Assembly (NCBI RefSeq): GCF_013415905.1
Contig: NZ_CP058909.1
Location: 1,054,001-1,118,000, forward strand
Direction: 5' to 3'
DNA: 64,000 bases
Source of the DNA: Halosimplex pelagicum
GTDB lineage: Archaea; Halobacteriota; Halobacteria; Halobacteriales; Haloarculaceae
Below, in pieces: positions 27,940 to 37,075 of the stretch (within the stretch, counting starts at the first letter, position 1; every line of letters begins with the position of its first letter). The notes under the pieces were generated by a model, which was not told the origin of the DNA, did no database searches, and saw only the letters and a program-made list of their open reading frames with translations. The translations under genes and the position numbers were made by a program.

Positions 27940-28563
27940 TTACGCGAACAGCACGCCCTCGCTGACGTGCTCCCGTACCGCCTCGATCCCGTCGCCGGCC
28001 TTGCAGTTCGTGAAGACGAACGGACCTTCTCGAACGTCGTCGGCGTCGGCCTCCAGCACGTCCAGATCCACGTCGACGTGGGGCGCGAGGTCGGTCTTGT
28101 TGATCACGAGCAGGTCGCAGTCGACGACGCCCGGGCCGCGCTTGCGCGGGATGTCCTCGCCCTCCGCCACGCTGATGACGTACAGCGAGTAGTCGGCGAG
28201 TTCGGGGTTGAACGTCGCGGCGAGGTTGTCGCCGCCGCTCTCGACGATCACCAGATCGAGGTCGGGGTGCTCGGCGAGGAAGGCGTCGATCTGCGCGAGG
28301 TTCATCGAGGGGTCTTCGCGGATGCCGGTGTGGGGGCAGGCGCCGGTCTCGACGCCCGCGACCAGATCTTCGGGGACGACGCCGGCGAATCGCTCGCGTA
28401 GGGCGTCGGCGTCTTCCTGGGTGAGTACGTCGTTGGCGATGACGCCCACGTCCAGGCCCGCGTCGCGGAGTCGCGGGACGAGTTCGGTGACCAGGGCGGT
28501 CTTGCCCGATCCCACCGGGCCGCCGATGCCGACCGTCGCCACGTCGCGGTGGGTGAGGCTCAC
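27940..28563 (-). CDS. ureG: Urease accessory GTPase UreG
   Basis: A 207-residue SIMIBI GTPase. P-loop [11 protein letters not shown] (residues 14-24), the CPH nickel-binding motif in [14 protein letters not shown], the ESGGDNLAA switch and the NKTDLAPHV base-recognition motif are all present. UreG hydrolyses GTP while transferring nickel to urease via UreD and UreF. GTG was chosen because it overlaps the ureA stop. The gene follows the structural subunits directly. Confidence 0.96.
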   Translation of the reverse strand: MSLTHRDVATVGIGGPVGSGKTALVTELVPRLRDAGLDVGVIANDVLTQEDADALRERFAGVVPEDLVAGVETGACPHTGIREDPSMNLAQIDAFLAEHPDLDLVIVESGGDNLAATFNPELADYSLYVISVAEGEDIPRKRGPGVVDCDLLVINKTDLAPHVDVDLDVLEADADDVREGPFVFTNCKAGDGIEAVREHVSEGVLFA

Positions 28564-28931
28564 GCGTCACCCTCCTCGGCGGTGGCCTCGTCGTCCGCGT
28601 CGTCGCTCCCGGGGTCCATCGCGCCGGACGACCGGATCGGATCGTGGACGGTGACGAGCTTCGTCCCGTCGGGGAAGACCGGCTCGACCTGGATCATGTC
28701 GACCATCTCGGGGACGCCGGGCATCACGTCGTCGGGGTCGAGCAGCTGGGAGGCCTCCGCCCGTATTTCGGCCACGTCCCAGCCGTCGCGGGCGCGCTCG
28801 ACGCACCAGTCGGAGATGAACGCGACCGCCTCGGGGTGGTTCAGCCTGACGCCGCGGTCGCGGCGGCGCCGGGCGAGCTCCGCGGCCATGAAGACCGTCA
28901 ACCGCTCCTGCTCTTTGGGTGTTAGATTCAT
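28560..28931 (-). CDS. ureA: Urease gamma subunit
   Basis: A 123-residue subunit beginning [20 protein letters not shown], the universal UreA N-terminus. [21 protein letters not shown] and [20 protein letters not shown] are conserved further on. The last 25 residues are a haloarchaeal acidic extension. It follows ureC by 8 bases in the operon order beta-alpha-gamma. With UreB and UreC it makes the urease core that hydrolyses urea to ammonia and carbamate. Confidence 0.96.
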   Translation of the reverse strand: MNLTPKEQERLTVFMAAELARRRRDRGVRLNHPEAVAFISDWCVERARDGWDVAEIRAEASQLLDPDDVMPGVPEMVDMIQVEPVFPDGTKLVTVHDPIRSSGAMDPGSDDADDEATAEEGDA

Positions 28932-28939
28932 CCTGAGTG

Positions 28940-30658
28940 TTACAGCATGTACCGCTGGGCGAGTGGTAGCTCCTCGCTCGGTTCCGCCGAGACGACCTCG
29001 CCGTCGACCTCCACCTCGAAGGTCTCGGGGTCGATCTCGATGTCGTCGGGGCAGTAGTCGTTGTAGTGCATGTCGCCTTTCCCGGGCGTGCGAGCGCCCG
29101 AGACGGGGACGACGGGGCAGTCGAGACCGTACTCCTCGCCGACGCCGGCCTCGGCGGCGGCCGGGCTGACGAACGACAGCGAGAGGCCGTGTTTGGCCTT
29201 GCCGGCCGCGCCGGCGCGCGGGCGCTGCATGATCGGCTCGCAGGTCATCAGCGAGCCGTTGGCCTCGCCCATCTCCGAGTACACCGGGAACCCGCCCTTG
29301 AACGTCATCGCGGGCTTGATCCCGAAGAAGGCGGGGTCCCACAGCACCACGTCGGCCAGTTTCCCGGGTTCGAGCGTGCCGACGTAGTCGTCGATGCCCG
29401 CCGAGATGGCGGGGTTGATCGTGTACTTCGCGAGGTAGCGCTTCGCGCGGAAGTTGTCCGCGTCGTCGTGGGTGTCGGCCGCCTCGTCCTCCGGGAGGGC
29501 GCCGCGCTGGGCCTTCATCTTCGAGGCGGTCTGCCACGTCCGGCAGATCACCTCGGCCATCCGGCCCATCGCCTGGGAGTCGGAGGTCATCATCGAGATG
29601 GCGCCCACGTCGTGGAGCACGTCCTCGGCGCCGATGGTCTCCGCGCGCACGCGGGACTCCGCGAAGGCCACGTCCTCCGGCACGTCGGGGTTGAGGTGGT
29701 GACACACCATCACCATGTCCAGGTGCTCGTCGAAGGTGTTCACCGTGTAGGGCATCGAGGGGTTGGTCGAGGAGGGGAGCATGTTCGGCTGGCCGACCAT
29801 CTCCATGATGTCCGGGGCGTGGCCGCCGCCGGCGCCCTCGATGTGGAACAGGTGCATCGTCCGCCCGTCGACGGCGGCGAACGTGTTCTCCACGAACCCG
29901 GCCTCGTTGAGCGTGTCCGTGTGCATGCACACCTGCACGTCCTCCTCCTCGGCCACGTCGAGACAGGTGTCGATAGCGGCGGGCATCGACCCCCAGTCCT
30001 CGTGGAGCTTCAGCCCGCAGGCGCCCGCTTCGACCTGCTCGCGGAGGGGGCCGGGCTTGGAGGCGTTGCCCTTGCCGTAGAAGCCGACGTTGACCGGCCA
30101 CTCCTCGGCGGCCTGCAGGAATCGCTTGATGTTCTCCGGGCCGGTCGTCGTCGTGGTCGCGCCGCCGCCGTAGCCGCCGCCGAGCATCGTCGTGATGCCC
30201 GACGCGAGCGCGTGGTCGTGCAGTTGCGCGGAGTTGAAGTGGATGTGGATGTCCAGCCCGCCGGGGGTGGCGATCTTCCCCTCGGCGGGGTACACGTCGG
30301 TCGACGGGCCGACGACCATGTCGACGCCGTCCATCGTGTCGGGGTTGCCGGCCTTGCCGACGCCGGCGATCTCGCCGTCGCGGATGCCGATGTCCGCCGC
30401 GACGATCCCCAAAATCGGGTCCATCACCAGGGCGTTCGTCAGCACCCAGTCCAGTGCGCCTTCCTCTTGGGTCGTGCTCGGGGACTGCCCGAGGCCGTCC
30501 CGCAGGGTCTTCCCGCCGCCGAAGACCGCCTCGTCGCCCGGCGTTCGGAGGTCCTCCTCGACCTCGACGAACAGCTCGGTGTCGCCCAGCCGCACGCGGT
30601 CGCCGGTCGTCGGGCCGTACAGCTCCGCGTAGGCCTCGCGGTCGACCTCGCGTGTCAT
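28940..30658 (-). CDS. ureC: Urease alpha (catalytic) subunit
   Basis: A 572-residue nickel metalloenzyme of normal length. Visible active-site elements are the metal-binding HIHFN ([13 protein letters not shown]), the carbamylated lysine in [10 protein letters not shown], the flap cysteine and histidines in [11 protein letters not shown], and SDSQAMGR. It hydrolyses urea in the cytoplasm using a dinickel centre assembled by UreDEFG. It overlaps ureB by four bases. No active-site residue seems to be missing. Confidence 0.97.
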   Translation of the reverse strand: MTREVDREAYAELYGPTTGDRVRLGDTELFVEVEEDLRTPGDEAVFGGGKTLRDGLGQSPSTTQEEGALDWVLTNALVMDPILGIVAADIGIRDGEIAGVGKAGNPDTMDGVDMVVGPSTDVYPAEGKIATPGGLDIHIHFNSAQLHDHALASGITTMLGGGYGGGATTTTTGPENIKRFLQAAEEWPVNVGFYGKGNASKPGPLREQVEAGACGLKLHEDWGSMPAAIDTCLDVAEEEDVQVCMHTDTLNEAGFVENTFAAVDGRTMHLFHIEGAGGGHAPDIMEMVGQPNMLPSSTNPSMPYTVNTFDEHLDMVMVCHHLNPDVPEDVAFAESRVRAETIGAEDVLHDVGAISMMTSDSQAMGRMAEVICRTWQTASKMKAQRGALPEDEAADTHDDADNFRAKRYLAKYTINPAISAGIDDYVGTLEPGKLADVVLWDPAFFGIKPAMTFKGGFPVYSEMGEANGSLMTCEPIMQRPRAGAAGKAKHGLSLSFVSPAAAEAGVGEEYGLDCPVVPVSGARTPGKGDMHYNDYCPDDIEIDPETFEVEVDGEVVSAEPSEELPLAQRYML

Positions 30659-31113
30659 GGCTCGTCCTCCGTGTCGTCGGTCGCGTCTGTCGTGTCATCG
30701 GCGGACTCGTCCGCGCTGTCGAGCTTCCCGGCCTGGTCGGGGATCCCGCCGAAGCCCTGCCGGTGGGCGCGCTCGACCGCCGCCGCGGCGTCGCCGTCGA
30801 CGCTCCCGTTGACGAGGCCGTTCATCCCGTGGGCGACGCGCTTGCCGCCGATAGCGACGAGTTCGACCGTCTGCTCGTCGCCGGGTTCGAACCGGACCGC
30901 GGTGCCCGCGGGGATGTTCAGCCGCATCCCGAAGGCGGCCTCGCGGTCGAACTCGAGGGCGGCGTTGGCCTCGAAGAAGTGGAAGTGCGACCCCACCTGC
31001 ACCGGCCGGTCGCCCGCGTTGCCGACCGTCACTTCCGCCGTCTCCCGACCCTCGTTTATCGTCACTGTCCCCTCCGCCGCCCGCACCTCGCCGGGGACGA
31101 GTTCCTCGGTCAT
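30655..31113 (-). CDS. ureB: Urease beta subunit
   Basis: A 152-residue subunit. [20 protein letters not shown] is the typical N-terminus, and [17 protein letters not shown] and [18 protein letters not shown] are the core motifs. The C-terminal 45 residues are acidic and Thr/Asp-rich, beyond the bacterial family length. It is the first gene of ureBCAGDEF. The ATG fits the family start; a longer frame upstream carries no similarity. The promoter region likely includes AATAATCG on the minus strand about 50 bases upstream. Confidence 0.95.
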   Translation of the reverse strand: MTEELVPGEVRAAEGTVTINEGRETAEVTVGNAGDRPVQVGSHFHFFEANAALEFDREAAFGMRLNIPAGTAVRFEPGDEQTVELVAIGGKRVAHGMNGLVNGSVDGDAAAAVERAHRQGFGGIPDQAGKLDSADESADDTTDATDDTEDEP

Positions 31114-31270
31114 ACCACCACGTCCGTCGACAGTTTCGGTCGATAGTCGATCATCTGCGCGATTATTTGGATAGCCGTCCCAAGGCGGTTCGCTTCGGCG
31201 CAAATAGCACCGTCCGATCTCGGATAGTCTCCCGATCGTTCGAATCGATGGGTGGGAATCGAAAAATCGA

Positions 31271-32098
31271 TCAGATATCGTCGCCGAGGCGGTCGCGAGC
31301 CGCCTCGACGGTCAGCGGCGGGTCGTCGGTCAGCCCGTCGAACAGCCGGACGACCTGCGGGGGCCGCAGGTCGCAGTCGGTCAGCAGGGCGGTGTCGGTC
31401 AGGATCTCGCGGGTGGAGCCGGTCGCGGCGACGCGGCCGGCGGTGTCGAGCAGGACCACGCGGTCGGCGACCCGGGGGACCAGCTCCGTATCGGGCGTCG
31501 AGACGACGAGCGTGACGCCCTCGGCGACCAGTTCGTCGAGCAGGGCGAGGACGGTCTCGCGGTTGGCGGCGTCGATATCGCTCACGGGCTCGTCCAGCAG
31601 GAGCGCGTCGGGCTCGACGGTGAGCGCGCTCGCCAGCGCCGCCCGGCGCTGCTGGCCGCCGCTGAGCCGGAAGGGCGGTTTCGACAGCAACTCGGTCAGG
31701 TCGAGCCGCTCGGCGACGCGCTCGACGCGGGCCTCGGCCTCGCCGTCGGGCAGATCCTGCTGGGCGGGGCCGTAGGCCAGGTCCTCGCGGACGGTGGGGT
31801 TGAACAGGTAGTCGGCGGGGTTCTGCGTGAGGACGCTCAACCGGTCGCGGACGGCGTCGGCGTCGGTCGTCTCCCCGAAGTAGCGAACCCGGCCCTCGTC
31901 GGGGTCGATCAGGCCGCCGAGCAGCTGGAGCAGCGTCGACTTGCCGGCGCCGTTCGGGCCGAGCAGGGCGACCCGCTCGCCGCGTTCGACGGTCACGTCG
32001 ACGCCGTCGACCGCGGGCGTGCCGTCCGGGTAGGCGTAGCGGAGGCCGGTCGCGTCGATGGCCGGTGTGTTTGGATCGCCGGCGTCCTCGTCGCTCAC
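31271..32098 (-). CDS. nikO: Nickel/cobalt ECF transporter ATPase (NikO/CbiO)
   Basis: A 275-residue energy-coupling ATPase. Walker [11 protein letters not shown]-loop [10 protein letters not shown] (typical of CbiO), signature LSGGQQRR and Walker [12 protein letters not shown] are present. GTG was chosen because it overlaps the stop of the membrane protein gene. It powers metal uptake with the T component (NikQ) and the substrate-specific NikM/NikN genes upstream in the same operon. The urease operon follows, so nickel rather than cobalt is the likely metal. Confidence 0.93.
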   Translation of the reverse strand: MSDEDAGDPNTPAIDATGLRYAYPDGTPAVDGVDVTVERGERVALLGPNGAGKSTLLQLLGGLIDPDEGRVRYFGETTDADAVRDRLSVLTQNPADYLFNPTVREDLAYGPAQQDLPDGEAEARVERVAERLDLTELLSKPPFRLSGGQQRRAALASALTVEPDALLLDEPVSDIDAANRETVLALLDELVAEGVTLVVSTPDTELVPRVADRVVLLDTAGRVAATGSTREILTDTALLTDCDLRPPQVVRLFDGLTDDPPLTVEAARDRLGDDI

Positions 32099-32892
32099 GC
32101 CAGTCCCACCCCGACGATGGCGACGGCGACGACCAGTCCAAAGGCGGCGTCGGCCCGGCCGAGCGGCGTCCGGTCGGCGGTCGGCCGCGGGCCGCCACCG
32201 CCCCCGCGGGCGCGAGCGGCGCGTTCGACGCGCTCGCCGCGTTCGACGCTCCGCAGGAGGAAGGTCCCGAGGAAGTTCCCCGAATCGCGCCAGGTCCGAC
32301 GCAGGTCCGGCTCGGCGATCGTCCGGCTCCGGCGCGCGCGGGCCATCCGTTCGAGTTCCGCGAAAAAGAGGAGGAGGTAGCGGTAGGTGATCGCCAGCAG
32401 CGAGACGGCGATGGCCGGCGCCCGCAGGCGCGCGAGCCCGCCGAGCAGGTCCGAGAAGCGCGTCGTCAGCAGCAGCAGCGAGAGGAAGGCCACGCAGACG
32501 CCGACGCGGGCGGTGAAGACCGCGACGTAGGCGACGCCGGCCGCCGAGAGCGGCGTCCCGCCGAGCGTCGGTCCGCCCATCAGCAACGCCTGGGGGGCGA
32601 CGGCGACGAGCGCGAACGCGGGTGGGCCGGCGACGCGACCGAGGAAGGTCCGCGCGGGGACGCGCGAGGCGACTGCGAGGGCGCCGGCCAGCGTCGCCAG
32701 CGCCGCGACCCCCTGGAGGTCCCGACGCGTGACCGTCAGCGCGACCAGCGCGACCAGTCCGACGAGCTTGACGCTCGGCGCGACGGCCTGCAGGAAGCCC
32801 GCGCGATCGGGCGCGTCCTCGGCGAGGAGGAACCACCGGGCGCGCTCGGAGAGCCCGGCGAGCGTGCGGTCGAGCAGGTCCGTCCGGCTCAT
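32095..32892 (-). CDS. nikQ: Nickel/cobalt ECF transporter T component (NikQ/CbiQ)
   Basis: A 265-residue membrane protein with about five helices. The cytoplasmic helix pair has ERMARARRSRTI, the conserved Ala-Arg-Gly-type coupling region of EcfT proteins, and RARGGGGG near the end corresponds to the second coupling motif. It links the ATPase to the NikMN substrate-binding core. ATG overlaps neither neighbour by much; the downstream ATPase gene overlaps by four bases. Confidence 0.92.
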   Translation of the reverse strand: MSRTDLLDRTLAGLSERARWFLLAEDAPDRAGFLQAVAPSVKLVGLVALVALTVTRRDLQGVAALATLAGALAVASRVPARTFLGRVAGPPAFALVAVAPQALLMGGPTLGGTPLSAAGVAYVAVFTARVGVCVAFLSLLLLTTRFSDLLGGLARLRAPAIAVSLLAITYRYLLLFFAELERMARARRSRTIAEPDLRRTWRDSGNFLGTFLLRSVERGERVERAARARGGGGGPRPTADRTPLGRADAAFGLVVAVAIVGVGLA

Positions 32893-32905
32893 CGGCGGTC
32901 GCCGC

Positions 32906-33229
32906 TCACCGCACCGCGTCGGTGTCGGTGTCCGTGTCGGCGTCGCTCCCGAGAACGCGGCCGATCCCGAACGCGACGAGCAGGGTCAGCCCGGTCCCGA
33001 CGAGCGCCGAGACGAGCGTGCCGGGCGCGGAACCGAGCCCGGGGACGCCGTAGTCGGGGAACGGCGCCGACTCGACGGGTTCGGCTTCCTCGACGGCGCC
33101 GGTCGCCTCGGCGGCGTTCTCTAGGGGCTCGGCGTAGCCGACCTGGCCGGCGGCCCAGCCGAAGACGGGCGCCAGCAGCGCCAGCGCGACGAGGACTGCG
33201 ACCGCCTTCGGGAACCAGTCGGGCGCCAT
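32906..33229 (-). CDS. NikN/CbiN-like PDGLE-domain protein
   Basis: A 107-residue protein with one N-terminal and one C-terminal transmembrane helix and an extracellular loop holding EPLENAAEATGAVE and FPDYGVPGLG, the PDGLE-domain pattern. Such two-helix proteins are the small auxiliary subunit of nickel/cobalt ECF transporters. ATG overlaps the stop of nikM. The C-terminus ends in an acidic DTDTDTD repeat. Confidence 0.87.
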   Translation of the reverse strand: MAPDWFPKAVAVLVALALLAPVFGWAAGQVGYAEPLENAAEATGAVEEAEPVESAPFPDYGVPGLGSAPGTLVSALVGTGLTLLVAFGIGRVLGSDADTDTDTDAVR

Positions 33230-33873
33230 CAGGCGCTCACCTCCGGCTCCGGCGCGGTCGTCGGCCGCAGGTCCGGTCGCGCCTGCGCGAGGTAGCGGTA
33301 GACGACGGCCGTGATGGCGCCCTCGATCAGCCCGAGGACGAGGTGGCCGACGCCCATGATCGCCAGCGTCGTCAGCAGTTCGTACTGGAACGCCGAGGAG
33401 AGGCCGAGCTGGAGCCCGGCGGTCAGCGCCCCGGCGGTGATGCCGAGCCAGCCGGCGGCGAAGGCCGCGCGGAACTCGCCGTACGGCGCGACCATACGGT
33501 ATATCGCGTAGCCGACGTACACCTCGACGATGGCCATGTTGAACACGTTCGCGCCGAGGACGACGAGCCCGCCGTCGCCGAACACGAGCGCCTGGACCGC
33601 GACCACCGTCGCGACGCAGAGCGCCCCGAGGTGGGGGCCGAGCAAGATCGCGGCGAAGGCGCCGCCGACGAAGTGGGCGCTCGTCCCGCCGGGGATCGGC
33701 CAGTTGAGCATCTGTGCGGCGAACACGCCCGCGGCGACGACGCCCACGAGCGGCGCGCGGGTGTCCGATATCTCGCCGCCGACGCGCCGGGCGGCGTAGC
33801 TCAGGGTCGCCACCGACAGCGCCGCGAACAGCACGGCCAGCGGCAGGTCGACGAAACCGTCCGGGATGTGCAT
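33229..33873 (-). CDS. nikM: Nickel/cobalt ECF transporter substrate-specific component (NikM/CbiM)
   Basis: A 214-residue membrane protein with about seven helices. The extreme N-terminus MHIPDGFVD is the metal-coordinating element of CbiM/NikM (Met1-His2), which fixes the start codon. GGTSAHFVGGAFAAILLGPHLG and DGGLVVLGANVFNMA are the other conserved metal-site segments. It is the first gene of nikMNQO, divergent from nikR. A candidate NikR operator lies 25 bases upstream of the start, over the promoter. Confidence 0.95.
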   Translation of the reverse strand: MHIPDGFVDLPLAVLFAALSVATLSYAARRVGGEISDTRAPLVGVVAAGVFAAQMLNWPIPGGTSAHFVGGAFAAILLGPHLGALCVATVVAVQALVFGDGGLVVLGANVFNMAIVEVYVGYAIYRMVAPYGEFRAAFAAGWLGITAGALTAGLQLGLSSAFQYELLTTLAIMGVGHLVLGLIEGAITAVVYRYLAQARPDLRPTTAPEPEVSA

Positions 33874-33898
33874 ACTCGCCGGTCACCGTCGCACCGGA

Positions 33899-33924
33899 TA
33901 ATACTTTCTCATCGCGCAGTATTA
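33899..33924. promoter_or_regulatory. Candidate NikR operator, perfect inverted repeat TAATACT-N12-AGTATTA
   Basis: Two perfectly complementary 7-base half-sites are separated by 12 bases in the intergenic region between nikM and nikR. NikR operators are long spaced dyads (E. coli GTATGA-N16-TCATAC), and the half-site core ATAC/GTAT is shared. The repeat overlaps the likely TATA region of a leaderless nikM transcript, so nickel-NikR would block uptake genes. Binding is inferred. Confidence 0.65.
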
Positions 33925-33985
33925 CTGGGCCGGCGCCGGGAGTCGAGGGGTGGGGCGGCGACAGCGTCGGCCGCGGGTGACCAGC

Positions 33986-33992
33986 CATATTA
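33986..33992 (+). promoter_or_regulatory. TATA element of nikR
   Basis: CATATTA lies 24 bases before the nikR ATG, which fits a leaderless transcript. Confidence 0.5.
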
Positions 33993-34015
33993 CGGCGACC
34001 GTCGTAGCCGGGTAC

Positions 34016-34426
34016 ATGAGCGACGACATCGACCGCATCAGCCTGACGCTGCCGTCGTCGATGGTCGAGCGGCTGGACGGCATCGTCGACGACTGGGAGT
34101 ACGACAGCCGGTCGGAGGCGGTCCGGGACTCGCTGCGGGACTTCTTCGCGGACTACGAGTGGGAGACCGGCGGTGGCGGCCACCACCACGGCACCATCGT
34201 GATCGTCCACGACCACCACGTCGACGGCATCGCCGACGACCTCCAGACGATCCAGCACGAGATGGCCGAGGCGATCACCTCCGTCCAGCACATCCACCTC
34301 TCGCACGACACCTGCATGGAGACGCTCGTCGTCGAGGGGTCGGCCGGCGACATCACCGAACTCGCCAACCGACTCCGGGCGCTCGGCGGCGTCCAGCAGG
34401 TCAAGGTCGTCGTCGTCGACGAGTAG
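34016..34426 (+). CDS. nikR: Nickel-responsive regulator NikR
   Basis: A 136-residue ribbon-helix-helix/ACT-fold regulator. The DNA-binding part is IDRISLTLPSSMVERLDGIV with SRSEAVRDSLRDF. The nickel site is conserved: a His in VHDHHVDG (residues 65-68), His92 and His94 in QHIHL, and Cys100 in DTC, which correspond to E. coli His76, His87, His89 and Cys95. A His-rich stretch (GGGGHHHG) precedes the metal domain. It is divergent from the nickel uptake operon, which it likely represses when nickel is sufficient. The ATG is set by the family start and the TATA element 24 bases away. Confidence 0.95.
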   Translation: MSDDIDRISLTLPSSMVERLDGIVDDWEYDSRSEAVRDSLRDFFADYEWETGGGGHHHGTIVIVHDHHVDGIADDLQTIQHEMAEAITSVQHIHLSHDTCMETLVVEGSAGDITELANRLRALGGVQQVKVVVVDE

Positions 34427-34675
34427 CGACCGCACCCCGTCGTTTCACTCACGTGGAACCTGCCCGCTCGTTCTGATCGTCCGGTCACTGTCACGTTTCG
34501 CGGATCCGGCCCGGACCGACGCGGAGATCGCGTTCGGTCGTCACTCTTGGTATAATTGCGGAACTGTGGTTTTATCGTCGTCATCGTTCGAACGTACACC
34601 ATTTGCGTGCCGTCCTAACATACCCTAATATTCAAGCGAGGTGTCTTGGACATCTATAATACGCGAGTGCAAACC
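34427..34675. other. Intergenic region between nikR and the urea transporter operon
   Basis: There is no gene, and the base composition is clearly more AT-rich than the surroundings. It holds TATA-like strings (GGTATAATTG near 34550, CTATAATACG near 34655) and two direct TTAGG half-sites (minus strand, 34614-34632) that do not form the palindromic iron box. It could bind regulators of the urt operon. Confidence 0.5.
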
Positions 34676-34683
34676 CTTATTTG
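34676..34683 (+). promoter_or_regulatory. TATA element of urtABCDE operon
   Basis: CTTATTTG lies 30 bases before the ATG of the small upstream reading frame, so transcription should begin right at or near that ATG. Confidence 0.5.
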
Positions 34684-34713
34684 CCGTCTGCGAAATCGAA
34701 GGTACGTACGCAT

Positions 34714-34812
34714 ATGATGGACGTTCATGCGGTGTCGAACGGGTACAGTGGTGGAAACAATGAAATTTCGGCCGTATTTAGTGACGTTTCTGTATCGGGG
34801 GTCGCGGCATGA
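34714..34812 (+). CDS. Small leaderless reading frame coupled to urtA (32 residues)
   Basis: ATGATGGAC begins about 30 bases after a TATA-like element, so it would be the first codon of a leaderless mRNA. The frame reads MMDVHAVSNGYSGGNNEISA and onward, ends GVAA, and its TGA overlaps the urtA ATG (ATGA). The composition is ordinary for a protein (Asn, Ser, Val) and lower in GC than most genes here. Since urtA has no promoter of its own at leaderless distance, translation of this frame probably delivers ribosomes to urtA. A stable product or a regulatory leader peptide are both possible. I do not recognise a family. Confidence 0.5.
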   Translation: MMDVHAVSNGYSGGNNEISAVFSDVSVSGVAA

Positions 34813-36122
34813 GCGGTGACGGGATCAGCCGCCGTCAGTTCGTGACGGCGGGGGGTGCGGCGATGGTCGCCGGGCTGGCCGGGTGTTCGAGCACCGACGA
34901 CGGCGGCGCGACGACCGACACGATGAGCAGCGCGGACACGGTGAAGATCGGCGTGCTGGAGGACCAGTCCGGGAACTTCGCGCTGAACGGCACGCCGAAG
35001 TACCGGGCGTCGATGCTCGCCATCGAGGAGATCAACAACGACGGCGGCATCGGCGGACGGGAGATCGAGCCGGTCACGCGGGACCCCCAGTCGGACAACC
35101 AGCGCTACCAGGAGCTGACGCGGGAGTTCATCAACGAGGAGAACGTCGACGCGCTCTGGGCGGGCTACTCCTCGGCGACCCGGGAGGCCATCCGACCGAT
35201 CATCAACCGCAACGAACAGCTGTACTTCTACACGACCCAGTACGAGGGCGGCGTCTGCGACAAGACGACCTTCGCGATGGGGCCGACCGCGCGACAGCAA
35301 CTCGGCAGCGTGCTCCCGTACCTGCGCGAGGAGTTCGGGGAGGACATCTACATCATCGCGGCCGACTACAACTTCGGGCAGCTGTCGGCCGACTGGGTGC
35401 GCGTGCTGGCCGACGAGAACGACGCCAACATCGTCGGCGAGGAGTTCATCCCGCTCTCGGAGTCCAGTTTCGGCTCGGTCATCAACAACATCCAGGCGGC
35501 CGACCCCGACTTCGTGATGTCGATGCTCGTCGGCGCGAACCACGCCTCCTTCTACGAGCAGAAGGCCTCGGCGGGGCTGGACGTGCCCATCGGCACCTCG
35601 ACGGCGATGGCCCAGGGCTACGAGCACAAGCGCCTGGATGCGCCGGCGCTGGCCAACGTCTACGCCGGCGTCAACTACATGGAGGAGGTCCCGACCGAGA
35701 GCAACGCCGGCGACGGCGGCCTCGTTGACCGCTACTACGAGAAGTACCCCGACGAGGGCGAGTACGTCAACGAGGAGGCCGAGACGAACTACTTCTCGAC
35801 GTACATGTACAAAGAGGCCGTCGAGCAGGCCGGCACGGTCGAACAGCCGGAGGTCATCGAGGCGCTGGAGTCCGGCATCAGCCTCGGCACCGAGCGCGCG
35901 CCGGAGGCGCCCGAAGGTGAGACGATCGAACTCGACGGCGCGACCCACCACGTCGACCACCACATGTGGGTCATGCGCGCGGACGACGAGCACAACGTCG
36001 AGGCGATCACCGACCGCAAGATCCCCGAGCAGTTCCTCTCGGAGACGGTCGGCTGCGACCTGCGCGAGGAGTCCGAACAGACTCAGTACACGCCGGTCGA
36101 CTACTTCGAGGAGGCCAAGTAG
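34809..36122 (+). CDS. urtA: Urea ABC transporter substrate-binding lipoprotein UrtA
   Basis: A 437-residue extracellular binding protein of the amino-acid/urea/amide (Peripla_BP_5) type. Tat motif RRQFV (residues 8-12) and lipobox LAGC with Cys26 are visible. The mature part has VKIGVLEDQSGNFALNG, QLYFYTTQYEGGVCDKT and GYSSATREAI, which resemble UrtA and FmdD. It is the first large gene of a five-gene importer next to urease. Short-chain amides are an alternative ligand. ATG follows the usual Tat start and overlaps the small upstream frame. Confidence 0.92.
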   Translation: MSGDGISRRQFVTAGGAAMVAGLAGCSSTDDGGATTDTMSSADTVKIGVLEDQSGNFALNGTPKYRASMLAIEEINNDGGIGGREIEPVTRDPQSDNQRYQELTREFINEENVDALWAGYSSATREAIRPIINRNEQLYFYTTQYEGGVCDKTTFAMGPTARQQLGSVLPYLREEFGEDIYIIAADYNFGQLSADWVRVLADENDANIVGEEFIPLSESSFGSVINNIQAADPDFVMSMLVGANHASFYEQKASAGLDVPIGTSTAMAQGYEHKRLDAPALANVYAGVNYMEEVPTESNAGDGGLVDRYYEKYPDEGEYVNEEAETNYFSTYMYKEAVEQAGTVEQPEVIEALESGISLGTERAPEAPEGETIELDGATHHVDHHMWVMRADDEHNVEAITDRKIPEQFLSETVGCDLREESEQTQYTPVDYFEEAK

Positions 36123-36124
36123 GG

Positions 36125-37075
36125 ATGGTCAACGGCCTGAACCTCGCGTTCCAGTTCCTCGATAGCTTCGCGTTCGTCGTGCTCGCGGCGGCGGGGTTGG
36201 CCGTCATCTTCGGGATCATGGGCGTCATCAACCTCGCGCACGGGGAGTTCATCCTCTTCGGCGCGTACGCGACGACCAAGTCGGTCACCGACCTGGGATT
36301 GCCCCTGCCGGCCGCGATGGTCGTCGGATCGCTGCTGACGGCCGGCTTCGGCGTGATCGTCGAGCGGACGATCATCTCCGGGTTCGTCCCCAACTGGATC
36401 GGCCAGCGGACGGTCGGCCGTGACCTGATCGAACCGCTGTACGACCGGCTGGCCGATTCGATGGTCGCCACCTTCGGCCTGAGCCTCGTCATGGTCCAGA
36501 GCGCCCGGATCCTGTTCGGGAACTCCATCGACACGGTGGGGACGCCGTTCGGCAACGTCGCCTACGGCGAGTTCTCATACTCGACCTACCGGCTCGTGCT
36601 GGCGGGCGTCGCCATCGGCGTCCTCGTCGCGGCGTACTACCTGTTCACGCGCACGACGTTCGGCACGCGCGTCCGGGCGACCATGCAGGACGAACAGACC
36701 GCGAAGGCGCTGGGTATCGACACCGGGCGAACGTACATGCTCACCTTCGGGATCGGCTCCGGGCTGGCCGGTCTGACGGGCGCGCTGTTCGCGCCGGTCC
36801 TGTCGATGCAGCCGACGCTGGGCGACCAGTTCCTCATCGAGGCGTTCGTCGCGGTCGTCGTCGGCGGCCCCAGCGTCGTGCTCGGGACGGCGCTGTCCGG
36901 CGGCGTCCTCGGCGCCGTCAGCGCGACGGTGACGAACCTGACCGACTCGACGACGTTCGGCCGGATCGCCCTGCTGATCGCGGCGATACTGGCGCTTCGG
37001 TTCCTCCCCGGCGGGATCACCGGGCTCATCGAGCGGGTTCGCGCCCGCCGACAGGAGGCGACCGATGGCGACTGA
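36125..37075 (+). CDS. urtB: Urea ABC transporter permease UrtB
   Basis: A 316-residue LivH-type permease. IFGIMGVINLAHGEFILFGAY is the branched-chain/urea permease signature near residue 30 (key GVINLAHGEF), and MLTFGIGSGLAGLTGAL and VAVVVGGPSVVLG are further conserved segments. It lies 2 bases after the urtA stop and overlaps urtC by 11 bases. Together with UrtC it forms the membrane pore. Confidence 0.94.
   Translation: MVNGLNLAFQFLDSFAFVVLAAAGLAVIFGIMGVINLAHGEFILFGAYATTKSVTDLGLPLPAAMVVGSLLTAGFGVIVERTIISGFVPNWIGQRTVGRDLIEPLYDRLADSMVATFGLSLVMVQSARILFGNSIDTVGTPFGNVAYGEFSYSTYRLVLAGVAIGVLVAAYYLFTRTTFGTRVRATMQDEQTAKALGIDTGRTYMLTFGIGSGLAGLTGALFAPVLSMQPTLGDQFLIEAFVAVVVGGPSVVLGTALSGGVLGAVSATVTNLTDSTTFGRIALLIAAILALRFLPGGITGLIERVRARRQEATDGD

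Noticed and set aside
34614..34632. CCTAACATACCCTAAT upstream of urtA as another iron box
   Set aside because: The half-sites are direct, not inverted, so the dyad of the other five sites is missing.
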